Positions 17,227-25,815 of a stretch of 64,000 nucleotides of DNA are shown here, in pieces. Every line of letters starts with the position of its first letter. Position 1 is the first letter of the stretch. The translations under genes were made by a program, and so were the position numbers. The DNA comes from Spirochaetaceae bacterium (GTDB taxonomy: Bacteria > Spirochaetota > Spirochaetia > Treponematales > Breznakiellaceae): assembly GCA_031278215.1 (NCBI GenBank), contig JAITKV010000038.1:1-64000 (forward strand), written 5' to 3'. The notes below the pieces were generated by a model, which saw only the letters and a program-made list of their open reading frames with translations, was not told where the DNA came from and searched no databases.

Positions 17227-17600
17227 AGTGTTTTATATGTTCCCTGGACGGCATAACCCTGGGCATTCCGTCGGAACCCATTGCGCAGATAATCAGCGCC
17301 CCCCGGATACAAAATTCCCCCTTCGCATCGGAAAACGGCCAGGAGTATATTTCGCTTCCTGCGTTGTTTCAAAAAGAATCGGTTCCCGCCCCCCACGGAA
17401 TACGCTTAAAAGACCGGATCGGCCGAAAACCCCTGATCCTGCTGGTTCCCCGGATCGATACGGACCTGGAGATTCCGGAAGAAAAGATCCACCCGCTTCC
17501 GGGCCTCATAGAAAAAAAACTTCCCTGTTTTTCCGGGATTTTTTTTACGGAAAAAGATCCCGTCCTGGTGGTGGATACGGAAAAACTTTTGTATGATTAA
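17223..17600 (+). CDS. Short divergent CheW-like protein
   Basis: 125 residues from the ATG at 17223 (ATGA overlap with the preceding stop). The start MKCFICSLDGITLGIPSEPIAQII resembles the first CheW strands, and the last part (FSGIFFTEKDPVLVVDTEKLL) resembles the closing strand of the fold, but the central G-x-x-N-x-R-G motif is not recognisable. It is shorter than usual CheW (about 150-170). It may be a second coupling protein with different contacts or a partial one. It overlaps cheB by 8 bp, so translation is probably coupled. Confidence 0.6.
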   Translation: MKCFICSLDGITLGIPSEPIAQIISAPRIQNSPFASENGQEYISLPALFQKESVPAPHGIRLKDRIGRKPLILLVPRIDTDLEIPEEKIHPLPGLIEKKLPCFSGIFFTEKDPVLVVDTEKLLYD

Positions 17601-18603
17601 CACCCTTATTGTAGACGACAGCGCCATGGTGCGGGATATTATCAGGGATTTTCTTGAAGGAGACGGAAACTTTACCATCATCGGGGAAGCCGCGGACGGT
17701 GAAGAGGGGGTCCAAAAGATCCTGTCCTTGAATCCTGATTTGGTTACCCTGGACATAGAAATGCCCAAGCTTAACGGCCTTGAGGTAATCGAAAGGGTCA
17801 TGGAAAAAAGCCACGTCCCCATCGTGGTTATTACAAGCCAGGACACCGCTCAAACCGCCTATGAGGCAACCCTTCGGGGGGCTCTGGAATTTTATTCCAA
17901 GGACCTTTTTACCGCCTCCCTTAGTCCGGCGAAACGGGGGGAAATTTACGAAACCCTTAAGCGGATCAGCGGCATAAAGGCCCGGCGGAACTTTTCTGTT
18001 TCCGCCGCAGAACAGCCGGACCGGCCGGAAAAACGGAAGATCAACGTCGTGGTAATAGCCGCCTCCACCGGGGGCCCCAAGGCCCTGTCCCGGGCCCTGT
18101 CCCTGCTGCCGGCGGATTTTCCCGTCCCCATCGCGGTGGTTCAGCATAATTCGCCGGGTTTTGACAGGGGCTTTGCCCAGTGGCTTAACGCCTACACGGC
18201 CCTGGAGATAAAACTCGCCGAAGACCGGGAAATTCTTCGCCCCGGCAAGGTGTACATTGCCCCCACGGGAACGCATTTGGCCATGGAAGGGCTTGAGTTT
18301 TATTATGACCACGGCGAACCGGAGAATAACCAAAAGCCCGCGGCGGATGTGCTGTTCAGAACCGCGGCGGAAAGTCTAAAAGATTCGGTGATTTCGGTGG
18401 TCCTTACCGGCATGGGCTGCGACGGCGCCCGGGGAACCAGGCGCATCCGGGAAATGGGCGGCGTAACCCTGGCCCAGGATGAAGGAAGCTCCCTTATTTA
18501 CGGCATGCCCAAGGCGGCGGTGGAAACGGGATTCGTAGACCTGGTTCTGCCTCTGGACAGGATTCCCCGGGAACTGGAAGATTTGGTTGGGAGCACCGGA
18601 TGA
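17593..18603 (+). CDS. cheB: Chemotaxis protein-glutamate methylesterase CheB
   Basis: 336 residues. The N-terminal receiver domain has VDDSAMVRD and the phospho-acceptor Asp54 in LVTLDIEMP. The C-terminal methylesterase has the catalytic triad: Ser in IAASTGGPKAL, His in VVQHNSPG and Asp in TGMGCDGARG. It removes methyl groups from, and deamidates, receptor glutamates to reset sensitivity. It is regulated by phosphotransfer from CheA. It lies between the CheW-like gene and cheR with overlapping ends (4 bp with cheR). Confidence 0.93.
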   Translation: MINTLIVDDSAMVRDIIRDFLEGDGNFTIIGEAADGEEGVQKILSLNPDLVTLDIEMPKLNGLEVIERVMEKSHVPIVVITSQDTAQTAYEATLRGALEFYSKDLFTASLSPAKRGEIYETLKRISGIKARRNFSVSAAEQPDRPEKRKINVVVIAASTGGPKALSRALSLLPADFPVPIAVVQHNSPGFDRGFAQWLNAYTALEIKLAEDREILRPGKVYIAPTGTHLAMEGLEFYYDHGEPENNQKPAADVLFRTAAESLKDSVISVVLTGMGCDGARGTRRIREMGGVTLAQDEGSSLIYGMPKAAVETGFVDLVLPLDRIPRELEDLVGSTG

Positions 18604-20018
18604 CCGGCGAACTGGAACAACTGTTTTTAACCGTAGAAGACGCCCTGGGCATTAAAGCGGACGAAGGGGCCCTGGAAAAATTTCGGGAATACCTTATGGC
18701 CGCCTACGGACCTTCCTACAAAGAACCCGGGGTATGGGAAAAGGTTTTTACATCCGGAGAAGCCGCGGGCTTTTTAACGGTGAACGAAACATATTTCTTC
18801 CGGGAGCCCGCGCATTTTTATTTTCTTCAAGAACAGCTGCGGTCCTGCGGGGAAGAAATCCGGCTCTGTTCCGCCGCCACCTCGACGGGATGCGAAGCCT
18901 ACAGTATCGCCGCGGTGATTGAACAGTACAACAGGGTCCACAGACCGGTTTCCTATCATATCGACGCCTTTGACATTAACCCCCGGGTAATCGAAACCGC
19001 GGAGCGGGGCCTTTACGGCGTCCACAGCTTTAGGGAAGACGGAAAGGAGCTTCGGTATCTGTTAAACCCCTATCTGGAAAAACAGGAAAACGGATACGCC
19101 ATAGACTGCGGTTTACGAAACCATATCCGTTTTTTTGTCCATAATATTCTGGACCCCCTGGAAGAAGAAAGCTACGATTGTATATTTTTTCGAAACGCCT
19201 TTATTTATTTTTCTCCCCGGAACCGGGAAAGGCTTCTTTCCAATATGGCCCTGGCTCTTAAGGAAGAGGGCGCACTGATCATGGGCGTTTCGGAAACCGC
19301 CGGGGTAAGCCATCCCCGGTTTGACGAAAAAAACAGGGACGAGGTGTTTTACTTCCGGCGCTCCTCTTCCGCAAAAGCCGGCGTAAACGCGGCGGGGGCC
19401 GCGGGGCTTTACCGGGATCCGGGTTTTTCCGGGACCCTTTTCGGCCCCGAAGACGCCGCCGGAATTCCGGCGCCCCCGGAGGGGGGGGGCGGAAGCCGTA
19501 AACAGCCTTCCCCGGGGAAGGAGCGGGATATCCCTGTCGATGCCGCCGGGGTGGAGGACCTCCTGCGCGACGAAAAGAAGGCCGAGGAATTGTCGGAGCG
19601 GATTCGGGAAGCTTTAGAAGAATCCGGCGCCCGGGCCGGAGGAAACGAACTGGTTGCGGCGGCGCTGTTCTTCCTTAACCGGGGGAACTTTGCCGCGGCC
19701 GGCGGACTTCTCCGGGTTATGGAAGAACGGAGCGATCTGTCCTTTACCGCCTTTTTACGGGGGGAATACTTTTACTTCCAGGATATGTTTACAGAAGCGG
19801 AATTTCATTATAGAATTTCCCTGGGCGGGGATGCCGGTTTTTGGCCCGCGTTATACCGGCTTAGTTCTTTGGCGTCCACGGAGGCGCTGCGAAAATACCG
19901 GGCGGAACAGGCCCTGGAAAGCCTTAACCGGAGCAGGGATCTGCACTACGAAGTCTTTATCGGGGGCTTTTCGCCGGATTATTACCTGGGGGCGCTCCTG
20001 AAACAGAACGCCGGATAG
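18600..20018 (+). CDS. cheR: CheR methyltransferase with C-terminal TPR-like region
   Basis: 472 residues; a plain CheR is about 280. The CheR core covers about residues 1-260: VNETYFFREPAHF (family N-E-T-x-F-F-R), the SAM-binding loop LCSAATSTGCEAYSIA, IDAFDINPRVIETA and FFRNAFIYFSPRNRERLL. After a Gly/Pro-rich linker (about 265-330), the last 140 residues form TPR-like helices (AAALFFLNRGNFAAAGGLL; GEYFYFQDMFTEAEFHY). CheR-TPR proteins are typical of chemosensory systems with non-motor outputs, where the repeats bind other array proteins. This last point is family knowledge, not shown here. Confidence 0.9.
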   Translation: MTGELEQLFLTVEDALGIKADEGALEKFREYLMAAYGPSYKEPGVWEKVFTSGEAAGFLTVNETYFFREPAHFYFLQEQLRSCGEEIRLCSAATSTGCEAYSIAAVIEQYNRVHRPVSYHIDAFDINPRVIETAERGLYGVHSFREDGKELRYLLNPYLEKQENGYAIDCGLRNHIRFFVHNILDPLEEESYDCIFFRNAFIYFSPRNRERLLSNMALALKEEGALIMGVSETAGVSHPRFDEKNRDEVFYFRRSSSAKAGVNAAGAAGLYRDPGFSGTLFGPEDAAGIPAPPEGGGGSRKQPSPGKERDIPVDAAGVEDLLRDEKKAEELSERIREALEESGARAGGNELVAAALFFLNRGNFAAAGGLLRVMEERSDLSFTAFLRGEYFYFQDMFTEAEFHYRISLGGDAGFWPALYRLSSLASTEALRKYRAEQALESLNRSRDLHYEVFIGGFSPDYYLGALLKQNAG

Positions 20019-20252
20019 GCGGCGGCGCCCGTTGGCGGCGCCCGTTTTGTAGAAACCTTCGCGAAGGCCGCACAAAAAAGGGGTTCCGAAGGGAAAAACT
20101 TTCCGGACGCCCCGGCGGTGTATACAAAGGCTTTTCCAAAACTTAAGTTTTTGGAAGACAAGCCTTGCTTGTCAAGCAACCTTAGGGAACCGCGGACCTT
20201 TGGCCGCTTTTCCCTAAGCCGTCCCCAAAACCAACCGGGTTTTGCGGACGGC
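20019..20252. repeat. Cluster of palindromes between cheR and the first receptor gene
   Basis: Within 234 bp: a 13-bp direct repeat GGCGGCGCCCGTT (20019-20044); CCTTCGCGAAGG (20056-20067); a near-palindrome around CTTAAG (20134-20156); GACAAGC-CTT-GCTTGTC (20157-20173); CTTAGGGAA...TTCCCTAAG (20181-20218) with an inner GCGG/CCGC stem; and GCCGTCC...GGACGGC (20218-20252) with an inner second stem. None has a strong T-run. The whole 20019-20319 gap holds no gene; the receptor start at 20320 has GGAGGG at 20311-20316. Confidence 0.75.
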
Positions 20253-20319
20253 GCTACGTTTATAGTGTATAAGGCCGCTTCCCTAAATCTGCGGTTTTAG
20301 AGGAGGCTTCGGAGGGTAT

Positions 20320-22395
20320 ATGTTTTTTTCCAGACTAAAAATCTCCACCAAATTGATCATCTCCAGCGCCGTATTCCTGGTACCGGTGGGAATTATGCTC
20401 TTTTTTATCTATACCGGAACCATCGGGGAGATACAAAAAAATCTTAACGAACGGGACGGGATCACCGCCCTTCGTCCCGCGGTAACCTTGCTGCAAAAAC
20501 TGCCCCGGTACTTTAACGCTGTTTTGAGCCTTGAGGAAGGGGATTCGGGCCGGCTTGAACGGGAAATAAACGACGCCCTGGGCGCCCTAAACCGGGAGCT
20601 TGCCTGGTATCCCGACGCGGCGGGGGATCTTTCCAATCTTTCCGCGGCCTGGGGGAACCTTAAAACCGCGGAAAAAACCGGCGATGAAATTTACCAGGGG
20701 TTCACGGATTTTGCCCTTTTGGTACGGAACCTGATCGGCCGGGTAGGGGAGAAATCAACCCTTATTTTGGTCTCCGACATGGGAACCTATTATTATATCG
20801 AGCCGGCCCTGACGATTTTTCCCGAAACGGTCATGCGGCTTATGAGCACCGGCAACGCGCTCCGCAGGGGATTTTTTGCCGCCGAAAGCAACATTGAGCG
20901 ATGGAATACGGAACTGGAGGAAGCCCAGGCCCAGGGACGCCGGCTTAACCAGACTCCCTTTGAAGGCGAGCCTAAAACCATGCCGATTTTTATGCTTCCC
21001 ACTGACGACTGGCAGGCGATCTGGAACAACAGGCTCCTCTTTAATTCCGAAGAGGAACAGATTATAAACAGCATTACCCTCGCCATGGAAGAGCAGGAAG
21101 GCCCGGAGGAACTTGGGGAAAAGCTGGAAGGCTATGAAGAATCCGCCGCGGCCCTGAACGCCCTGTACACGAGAATGTTCGGCTTTAACATTACCAATCC
21201 CAGCACCATAGCGGAATGCCTGGCGGGGATCACGGATTTAAACGATACGACCGCGTCGCTGTGGACCGCGGTGCTGGATCAACTGGATGAACTAATCCAG
21301 GCCAATACCGGCGCATCCCGCCGCCGCCTGGCCCTGTATCTTATCATTGCCGTAGTTTCGGTGCTTCTGGCTTTCGGGTTTGTTACCGCCGGCATCCTGG
21401 ACATTAATAAGTCCGTTAAAAGCCTTAACACCCTGTTCAGGGGCCTTAACGAAAACGATCTAACCCTGTCTCTGGCGATAAGCTCCCAGGATGAATTCGG
21501 GGATCTTATGAAGGCCTTTAACGGGTTCCTTGGCATCCTTAGATCCACCTTCGGGTCCTTTAAACAAAGCGCCCAGCTGATGGCAAATTCGGTTTTTGAT
21601 CTTTCCTCCTCGTCAAAAGAAATTACCACCACCGCCAACGAACAGTCCTCCAGCGTTTCCGAAATTGTCAGCACCATGGAAAGCAGCAAAAACCTTTCCG
21701 AACAGATTGCCCTAAAAACCACGGAAGTGGCCCGGCTGTCCATGGAAACCCAGGAGCTGAGCAGCAAGGGGGCAAAACTGCGGGAAGACAACCAGCTTAT
21801 GATGGAAGATATCCGGCAGCAGAATCAAAAAATTATCACCGAGATCCGGAACCTTTCTGATATGATTATCCGGATCAGCGAGGCGATCCGGATAATTGAC
21901 GGGATTGCGGATCAAACAAAACTTATAGCCTTTAACGCGTCCTTGGAGGCTTCTTCTTCCGGGGAGTCGGGGGCCCGGTTTTCCGTGGTGGCCGCGGAGA
22001 TCCGGCGTTTTGCGGACAACGTGGTAGAGTCCACCAGGGAGATTAAACAAAAAATCGAAGAAGTCCAGGGGGCTTCCCAGATTCTGATAGCCGAGGCCAA
22101 TACCGGAACAAAACGGATAGAAACGGGCTACGAAAGAATGGCCGAACAAAAGACCGTGTTTGAACACATCGTTGAAAATTCCCAAAACGTAGCCACCCGG
22201 TCCCAGCAAATCTCTAACCTTAGCAAGCAGCAGGAACTGGCGTCGTCCCAAATTTTTACGGCCCTTAAAGAGATCTCCGCGGGGGTAAAACAGTTTGTCA
22301 TCGCTACTTCTTCCACCGCGAAGATCGCCGACAGTCTTAACGGAATGTCGGAGGAGCTAAAAGAAAAAGTAGAAAGGTATCGTACCAACAGCTAG
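20320..22395 (+). CDS. Methyl-accepting chemotaxis protein with large periplasmic domain
   Basis: 691 residues. Membrane helix 1 spans about residues 10-30 (LIISSAVFLVPVGIMLFFIY) and helix 2 about 335-357 (ALYLIIAVVSVLLAFGFVTAG), enclosing a periplasmic sensor of about 300 helical residues with no recognised ligand motif. A HAMP-like segment follows (GLNENDLTLSLAISSQDEF). The signalling coiled coil has its hairpin tip near residues 520-540 (DGIADQTKLIAFNASLEA). The tip differs from the enteric QTNLLALNAAIEAARAGE. It should sense an unknown signal and control the CheA encoded two genes later. Confidence 0.88.
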   Translation: MFFSRLKISTKLIISSAVFLVPVGIMLFFIYTGTIGEIQKNLNERDGITALRPAVTLLQKLPRYFNAVLSLEEGDSGRLEREINDALGALNRELAWYPDAAGDLSNLSAAWGNLKTAEKTGDEIYQGFTDFALLVRNLIGRVGEKSTLILVSDMGTYYYIEPALTIFPETVMRLMSTGNALRRGFFAAESNIERWNTELEEAQAQGRRLNQTPFEGEPKTMPIFMLPTDDWQAIWNNRLLFNSEEEQIINSITLAMEEQEGPEELGEKLEGYEESAAALNALYTRMFGFNITNPSTIAECLAGITDLNDTTASLWTAVLDQLDELIQANTGASRRRLALYLIIAVVSVLLAFGFVTAGILDINKSVKSLNTLFRGLNENDLTLSLAISSQDEFGDLMKAFNGFLGILRSTFGSFKQSAQLMANSVFDLSSSSKEITTTANEQSSSVSEIVSTMESSKNLSEQIALKTTEVARLSMETQELSSKGAKLREDNQLMMEDIRQQNQKIITEIRNLSDMIIRISEAIRIIDGIADQTKLIAFNASLEASSSGESGARFSVVAAEIRRFADNVVESTREIKQKIEEVQGASQILIAEANTGTKRIETGYERMAEQKTVFEHIVENSQNVATRSQQISNLSKQQELASSQIFTALKEISAGVKQFVIATSSTAKIADSLNGMSEELKEKVERYRTNS

Positions 22396-22403
22396 AGGAA
22401 GCC

Positions 22404-23516
22404 ATGGCAGCAAAATATCCGGATAAAACATTCAAGTTCCTTTTAATGGCCCTTATGGGCGCGGCCGTTTTATGGAATCTTATATACCTTGTCCTTTCCT
22501 GGAAAACCCTGGCAGTACCGGGGCTTGTAACAATAATCCTCCTGGGGATTACGGCCCGGCTGGTTCTTTGGCTTACGGGAAGCTGCGAAAAACAGCTGGA
22601 GGACGCGGCCCGCCGGGAAACCCGGGAGGAACCAGGTTCTTCCGGTAAAACCATGGATATGGTTAAAAAAATCCGGAACTCCGCGGGAAAAATCTCCCTT
22701 TCCAGCAGCGATAACTTTAACACCGCCCATGCCCAGGCCGCCAGCATAGAGGAAATCGAAACCACCGTTAACGGGAACGCCACGATTGCCGCGGAGATCG
22801 CGGATAAAACAGGCAGCGTGGCAACCATTGCATCCAAAATGGAAGACGACGTCCTTAACGGGTTTTCCGTGCTGGAAAAAAACGTACAAAAAATGGGGGA
22901 TATTAAAGACCGGAACAGCGGCATTATTAACGGCATTATCGCCTTGGTAAACAAAATAAACAAAATCAGAGACATCGTGCGGGTTATCAACACCATCACG
23001 GATCAAACCAAGGTTATCGCCTTTAACGCAGCGCTGGAAGCGGCCAGCGCCGGCGAAACGGGCAAACGGTTTGCGGTGGTGGCCGCCGAAGTAAACCGCC
23101 TGGCCGACGATATTGCCGGTCTTACCAGGCAGATTCGGGAACAGGTGGAAGAAATTCAAAGTTCCTCATCCTCCCTTATTATTTACAGCGAAGAAGGATC
23201 GGACCGCATTGCAGAGGGCTACAAGCTTATAAAGGATCTGGAGGATATTTTTAAGGAAATCCGGTCCGGGGCGGAAATTACCTCGAACCAGGCCCAGACC
23301 ATCACGGTGTCCACCCAAAAACAGCGCAAATCCAGCGAGCAGATAAATACCGCCATGGCCGACGTTTCCCGGGGTTTAAAAAATTTTATTGCTTCCACCG
23401 AAGCGGAAAAGAAATCCGCGGAAACCCTGGAAGAAACCGCCTTAAACCTGGAGGTCTTCTTAAACGGCGGACACGCCGGGTTACCACAGCCGGTAAAGGC
23501 AAAGCATGGCGATTGA
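22404..23516 (+). CDS. Receptor-like MCP without periplasmic domain
   Basis: 370 residues. Two hydrophobic helices close together at the N-terminus (about residues 11-31 and 37-56) leave no room for an external sensor, and no HAMP domain is seen. The rest is an MCP signalling coiled coil with tip DQTKVIAFNAALEAASAGET, closely matching the receptor encoded just upstream. It may sense membrane or cytoplasmic state, or act as a partner that forms mixed arrays with the upstream receptor. The gene is 8 bp after that receptor and overlaps cheA by 11 bp. Confidence 0.85.
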   Translation: MAAKYPDKTFKFLLMALMGAAVLWNLIYLVLSWKTLAVPGLVTIILLGITARLVLWLTGSCEKQLEDAARRETREEPGSSGKTMDMVKKIRNSAGKISLSSSDNFNTAHAQAASIEEIETTVNGNATIAAEIADKTGSVATIASKMEDDVLNGFSVLEKNVQKMGDIKDRNSGIINGIIALVNKINKIRDIVRVINTITDQTKVIAFNAALEAASAGETGKRFAVVAAEVNRLADDIAGLTRQIREQVEEIQSSSSSLIIYSEEGSDRIAEGYKLIKDLEDIFKEIRSGAEITSNQAQTITVSTQKQRKSSEQINTAMADVSRGLKNFIASTEAEKKSAETLEETALNLEVFLNGGHAGLPQPVKAKHGD

Positions 23517-25815
23517 CAAGTCAAAATACATCAGCAAATTTGTCGAAGAAGGGTTTGAAAATATTGCGGTGGTAGAAACCCTGCTTTTTGAAATAAAATA
23601 CGGCCTTTCTGTCCATGATGATTTGGTAACATTGATGCGGGCCCTCCATACCCTGAAGGGTTCTTCCCGGATGTTGGAATTTAAGAAGATTGAAGCCCTT
23701 TCTCATACCATGGAGGGGGTCTTTACGGCCCTAAAGGAAGAACGTATTTCCCTTAGCGACAGGGCCGTCCGGCTTGTATTGGCGGCTTTGGACGAGCTTA
23801 AGGAGGCCCTCCGCATGGTGCGGGCCGGAAGGGAAGAGGACGTCGAGGCGGCGCTTTTTCAAAAAGAACTGGAAGCCCTGGCGGCGAACGAAGATTTTTC
23901 TATCCCCAAAATAAGCCGGGCAAAAGAAACCGGTGGGGCTGCCGAATCCCCGGAGGCAGCCTCGCCTGGGGACGCCCCGGCTGTGGAAAGCCCGGCTTCG
24001 GCGGCCCCCGCGGACGCTCCGGCCTCGGGAAATAAGACGGAAGCCGCCGGTACAGGGGTAAAATCTGCCCCCTCCTCCCCGGGGGAATCAAAACGGAATA
24101 AACTGGAAGAAGCAAAGTCCGAAAGCATCCGCATATCCCTGGACCGGATCAATGAAATTATAAAAACCATGGCGGCCCTGCAGTCCCTGGAAATAGCCGC
24201 GAAAAACATAGTCCGTAACACCGGGACGATCCAGGAATTAACCCGGCAGTATTCCCGGCTTGTCAGCGCCGAAGGATCCTACAATTCGCCGGCGTTTCAG
24301 GAATTCAGGACTCTGGAAACCCTGATAAACAAACTGGGTTCCGCGGTAAAAAATTATGCCATCGACGTGGGGAACCATACCAGAAACGCCTTTGACAGCG
24401 TTATTGCCCTGCGGATGCTTCCCCTTTCCACGGTTTTAGACGCGTATCCCCGGTATGTGTTTACCATCGCCTCGGAACTGGGAAAGCAGGTGCAGATCCG
24501 CATAGAGGGGGCGGAAAACGAAATCGACAAGAATCTTATAGAATCCCTTTCCGAAGTGTTTCTTCACATGATCCGGAATTCCATCGACCACGGCATAGAG
24601 GCGCCGGCGGAACGGCGGGAAAGAAACAAAAGCGAAACGGGGCTTCTGCATATCCGCTGCGTCCGGGAAAGCGGAAATATGAAAGTTACCATCGCCGACG
24701 ACGGCCGGGGCATTGACACGGAGGGGATCCGCAAAAAGATCGTCGATCAGGGGCTGGCGTCCAAAGAAAGCGCCGCCGCGCTGGATCAAGAGGAGCTTAT
24801 CAACTTTATTTTTAAAAGCGGCTTTTCGACCACGGAAAAACTTTCCAGTGTTTCCGGCCGGGGAGTGGGAATGGACGCGGTAAAAAACAACATCGAACGA
24901 ATGAAGGGAAGCATCACCGTACAAAGCGTCCGGGGGGAAGGAACGGTTTTTACCATTTCGGTTCCCCTGTCCATGGCCTCCTTAATGGGGTTCCCTATTT
25001 CTTCCGAGGGCATGAATTTTATTATCCCCGCGAATTTTGTGGACACCATTCTTTTAATCAAAAACGAGGAAATTATCACCGTGGTTGACAGGCCCGGAAT
25101 ACAATACCAGGGCCGGGTTATAAAGCTTTACTACCTTTACCAGATCCTAAAAACTACCTCGGACCGGAAAAGACAGGAAGAGGGGCCCGTATTTGTGGTG
25201 ATTATCCATGCCTACGAAGAAACCATAGCCCTGGCGGTTAGCAGTATCAGCAGCATGCGGTCGGTGATCCTAAAAAATATGCCTTCGTTTATGGAACGGA
25301 TTCCGGTTTTTTCCGGCATCGTTCTTAGCGAGGATTACGAAATGATCCCGGCCCTGCATATACCAACCCTGATTAAAATGGCCCGGCGCACCAAAACTAT
25401 CGATCTAAAAAAACGCCACGTTGACTACGAGCGGATGCGCAAGTCCGTTCTTGTGGTGGACGATTCCAGGCCCACCAGAGAAATCGTGCGGGACATACTG
25501 CAGGCAGAAGGTTACAAGGTGGACACGGCGGCGGACGGTTCCGAAGCCCTGGGGGCGGCAAAAAATACCCGCTACGACCTTATCTGTACCGACATCGCCA
25601 TGCCCAACATGGACGGATTTTTGCTTACGGAAAACATCCGCAAGAACGACAACCTAAAAAATATTCCGGTTATTGTTATTTCTTCCCGGACCGACGAGGA
25701 AGATCAAAAACGGGCCGCGATGCTTGGGGCAAACCGTTACATTGTAAAAAACTCGTTTAACGACCATAATTTAATCAGCGCGGTTAAAGAATTGATTGGA
25801 GAAGCAAATGGATAA
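23506..25815 (+). CDS. cheA: Hybrid chemotaxis histidine kinase CheA with receiver domain
   Basis: 769 residues. Domains in order: HPt with phospho-acceptor His48 (RALHTLKGSSRM); a Pro/Ala-rich linker (about 145-205) where the CheY-binding P2 domain would normally be; dimerisation helices (about 210-300); HATPase with N box MIRNSIDHGIE near 355, G1 ADDGRGID and G2 GRGVGMDAVKN; a CheW-like domain (about 490-640); and a C-terminal receiver (VLVVDDSRPTREI, acceptor Asp696 in CTDIAMPNMDG). Signals from the two receptors should set kinase activity. The fused receiver may act as phosphate sink or relay. The following cyclase gene overlaps by 8 bp. Confidence 0.93.
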   Translation: MAIDKSKYISKFVEEGFENIAVVETLLFEIKYGLSVHDDLVTLMRALHTLKGSSRMLEFKKIEALSHTMEGVFTALKEERISLSDRAVRLVLAALDELKEALRMVRAGREEDVEAALFQKELEALAANEDFSIPKISRAKETGGAAESPEAASPGDAPAVESPASAAPADAPASGNKTEAAGTGVKSAPSSPGESKRNKLEEAKSESIRISLDRINEIIKTMAALQSLEIAAKNIVRNTGTIQELTRQYSRLVSAEGSYNSPAFQEFRTLETLINKLGSAVKNYAIDVGNHTRNAFDSVIALRMLPLSTVLDAYPRYVFTIASELGKQVQIRIEGAENEIDKNLIESLSEVFLHMIRNSIDHGIEAPAERRERNKSETGLLHIRCVRESGNMKVTIADDGRGIDTEGIRKKIVDQGLASKESAAALDQEELINFIFKSGFSTTEKLSSVSGRGVGMDAVKNNIERMKGSITVQSVRGEGTVFTISVPLSMASLMGFPISSEGMNFIIPANFVDTILLIKNEEIITVVDRPGIQYQGRVIKLYYLYQILKTTSDRKRQEEGPVFVVIIHAYEETIALAVSSISSMRSVILKNMPSFMERIPVFSGIVLSEDYEMIPALHIPTLIKMARRTKTIDLKKRHVDYERMRKSVLVVDDSRPTREIVRDILQAEGYKVDTAADGSEALGAAKNTRYDLICTDIAMPNMDGFLLTENIRKNDNLKNIPVIVISSRTDEEDQKRAAMLGANRYIVKNSFNDHNLISAVKELIGEANG

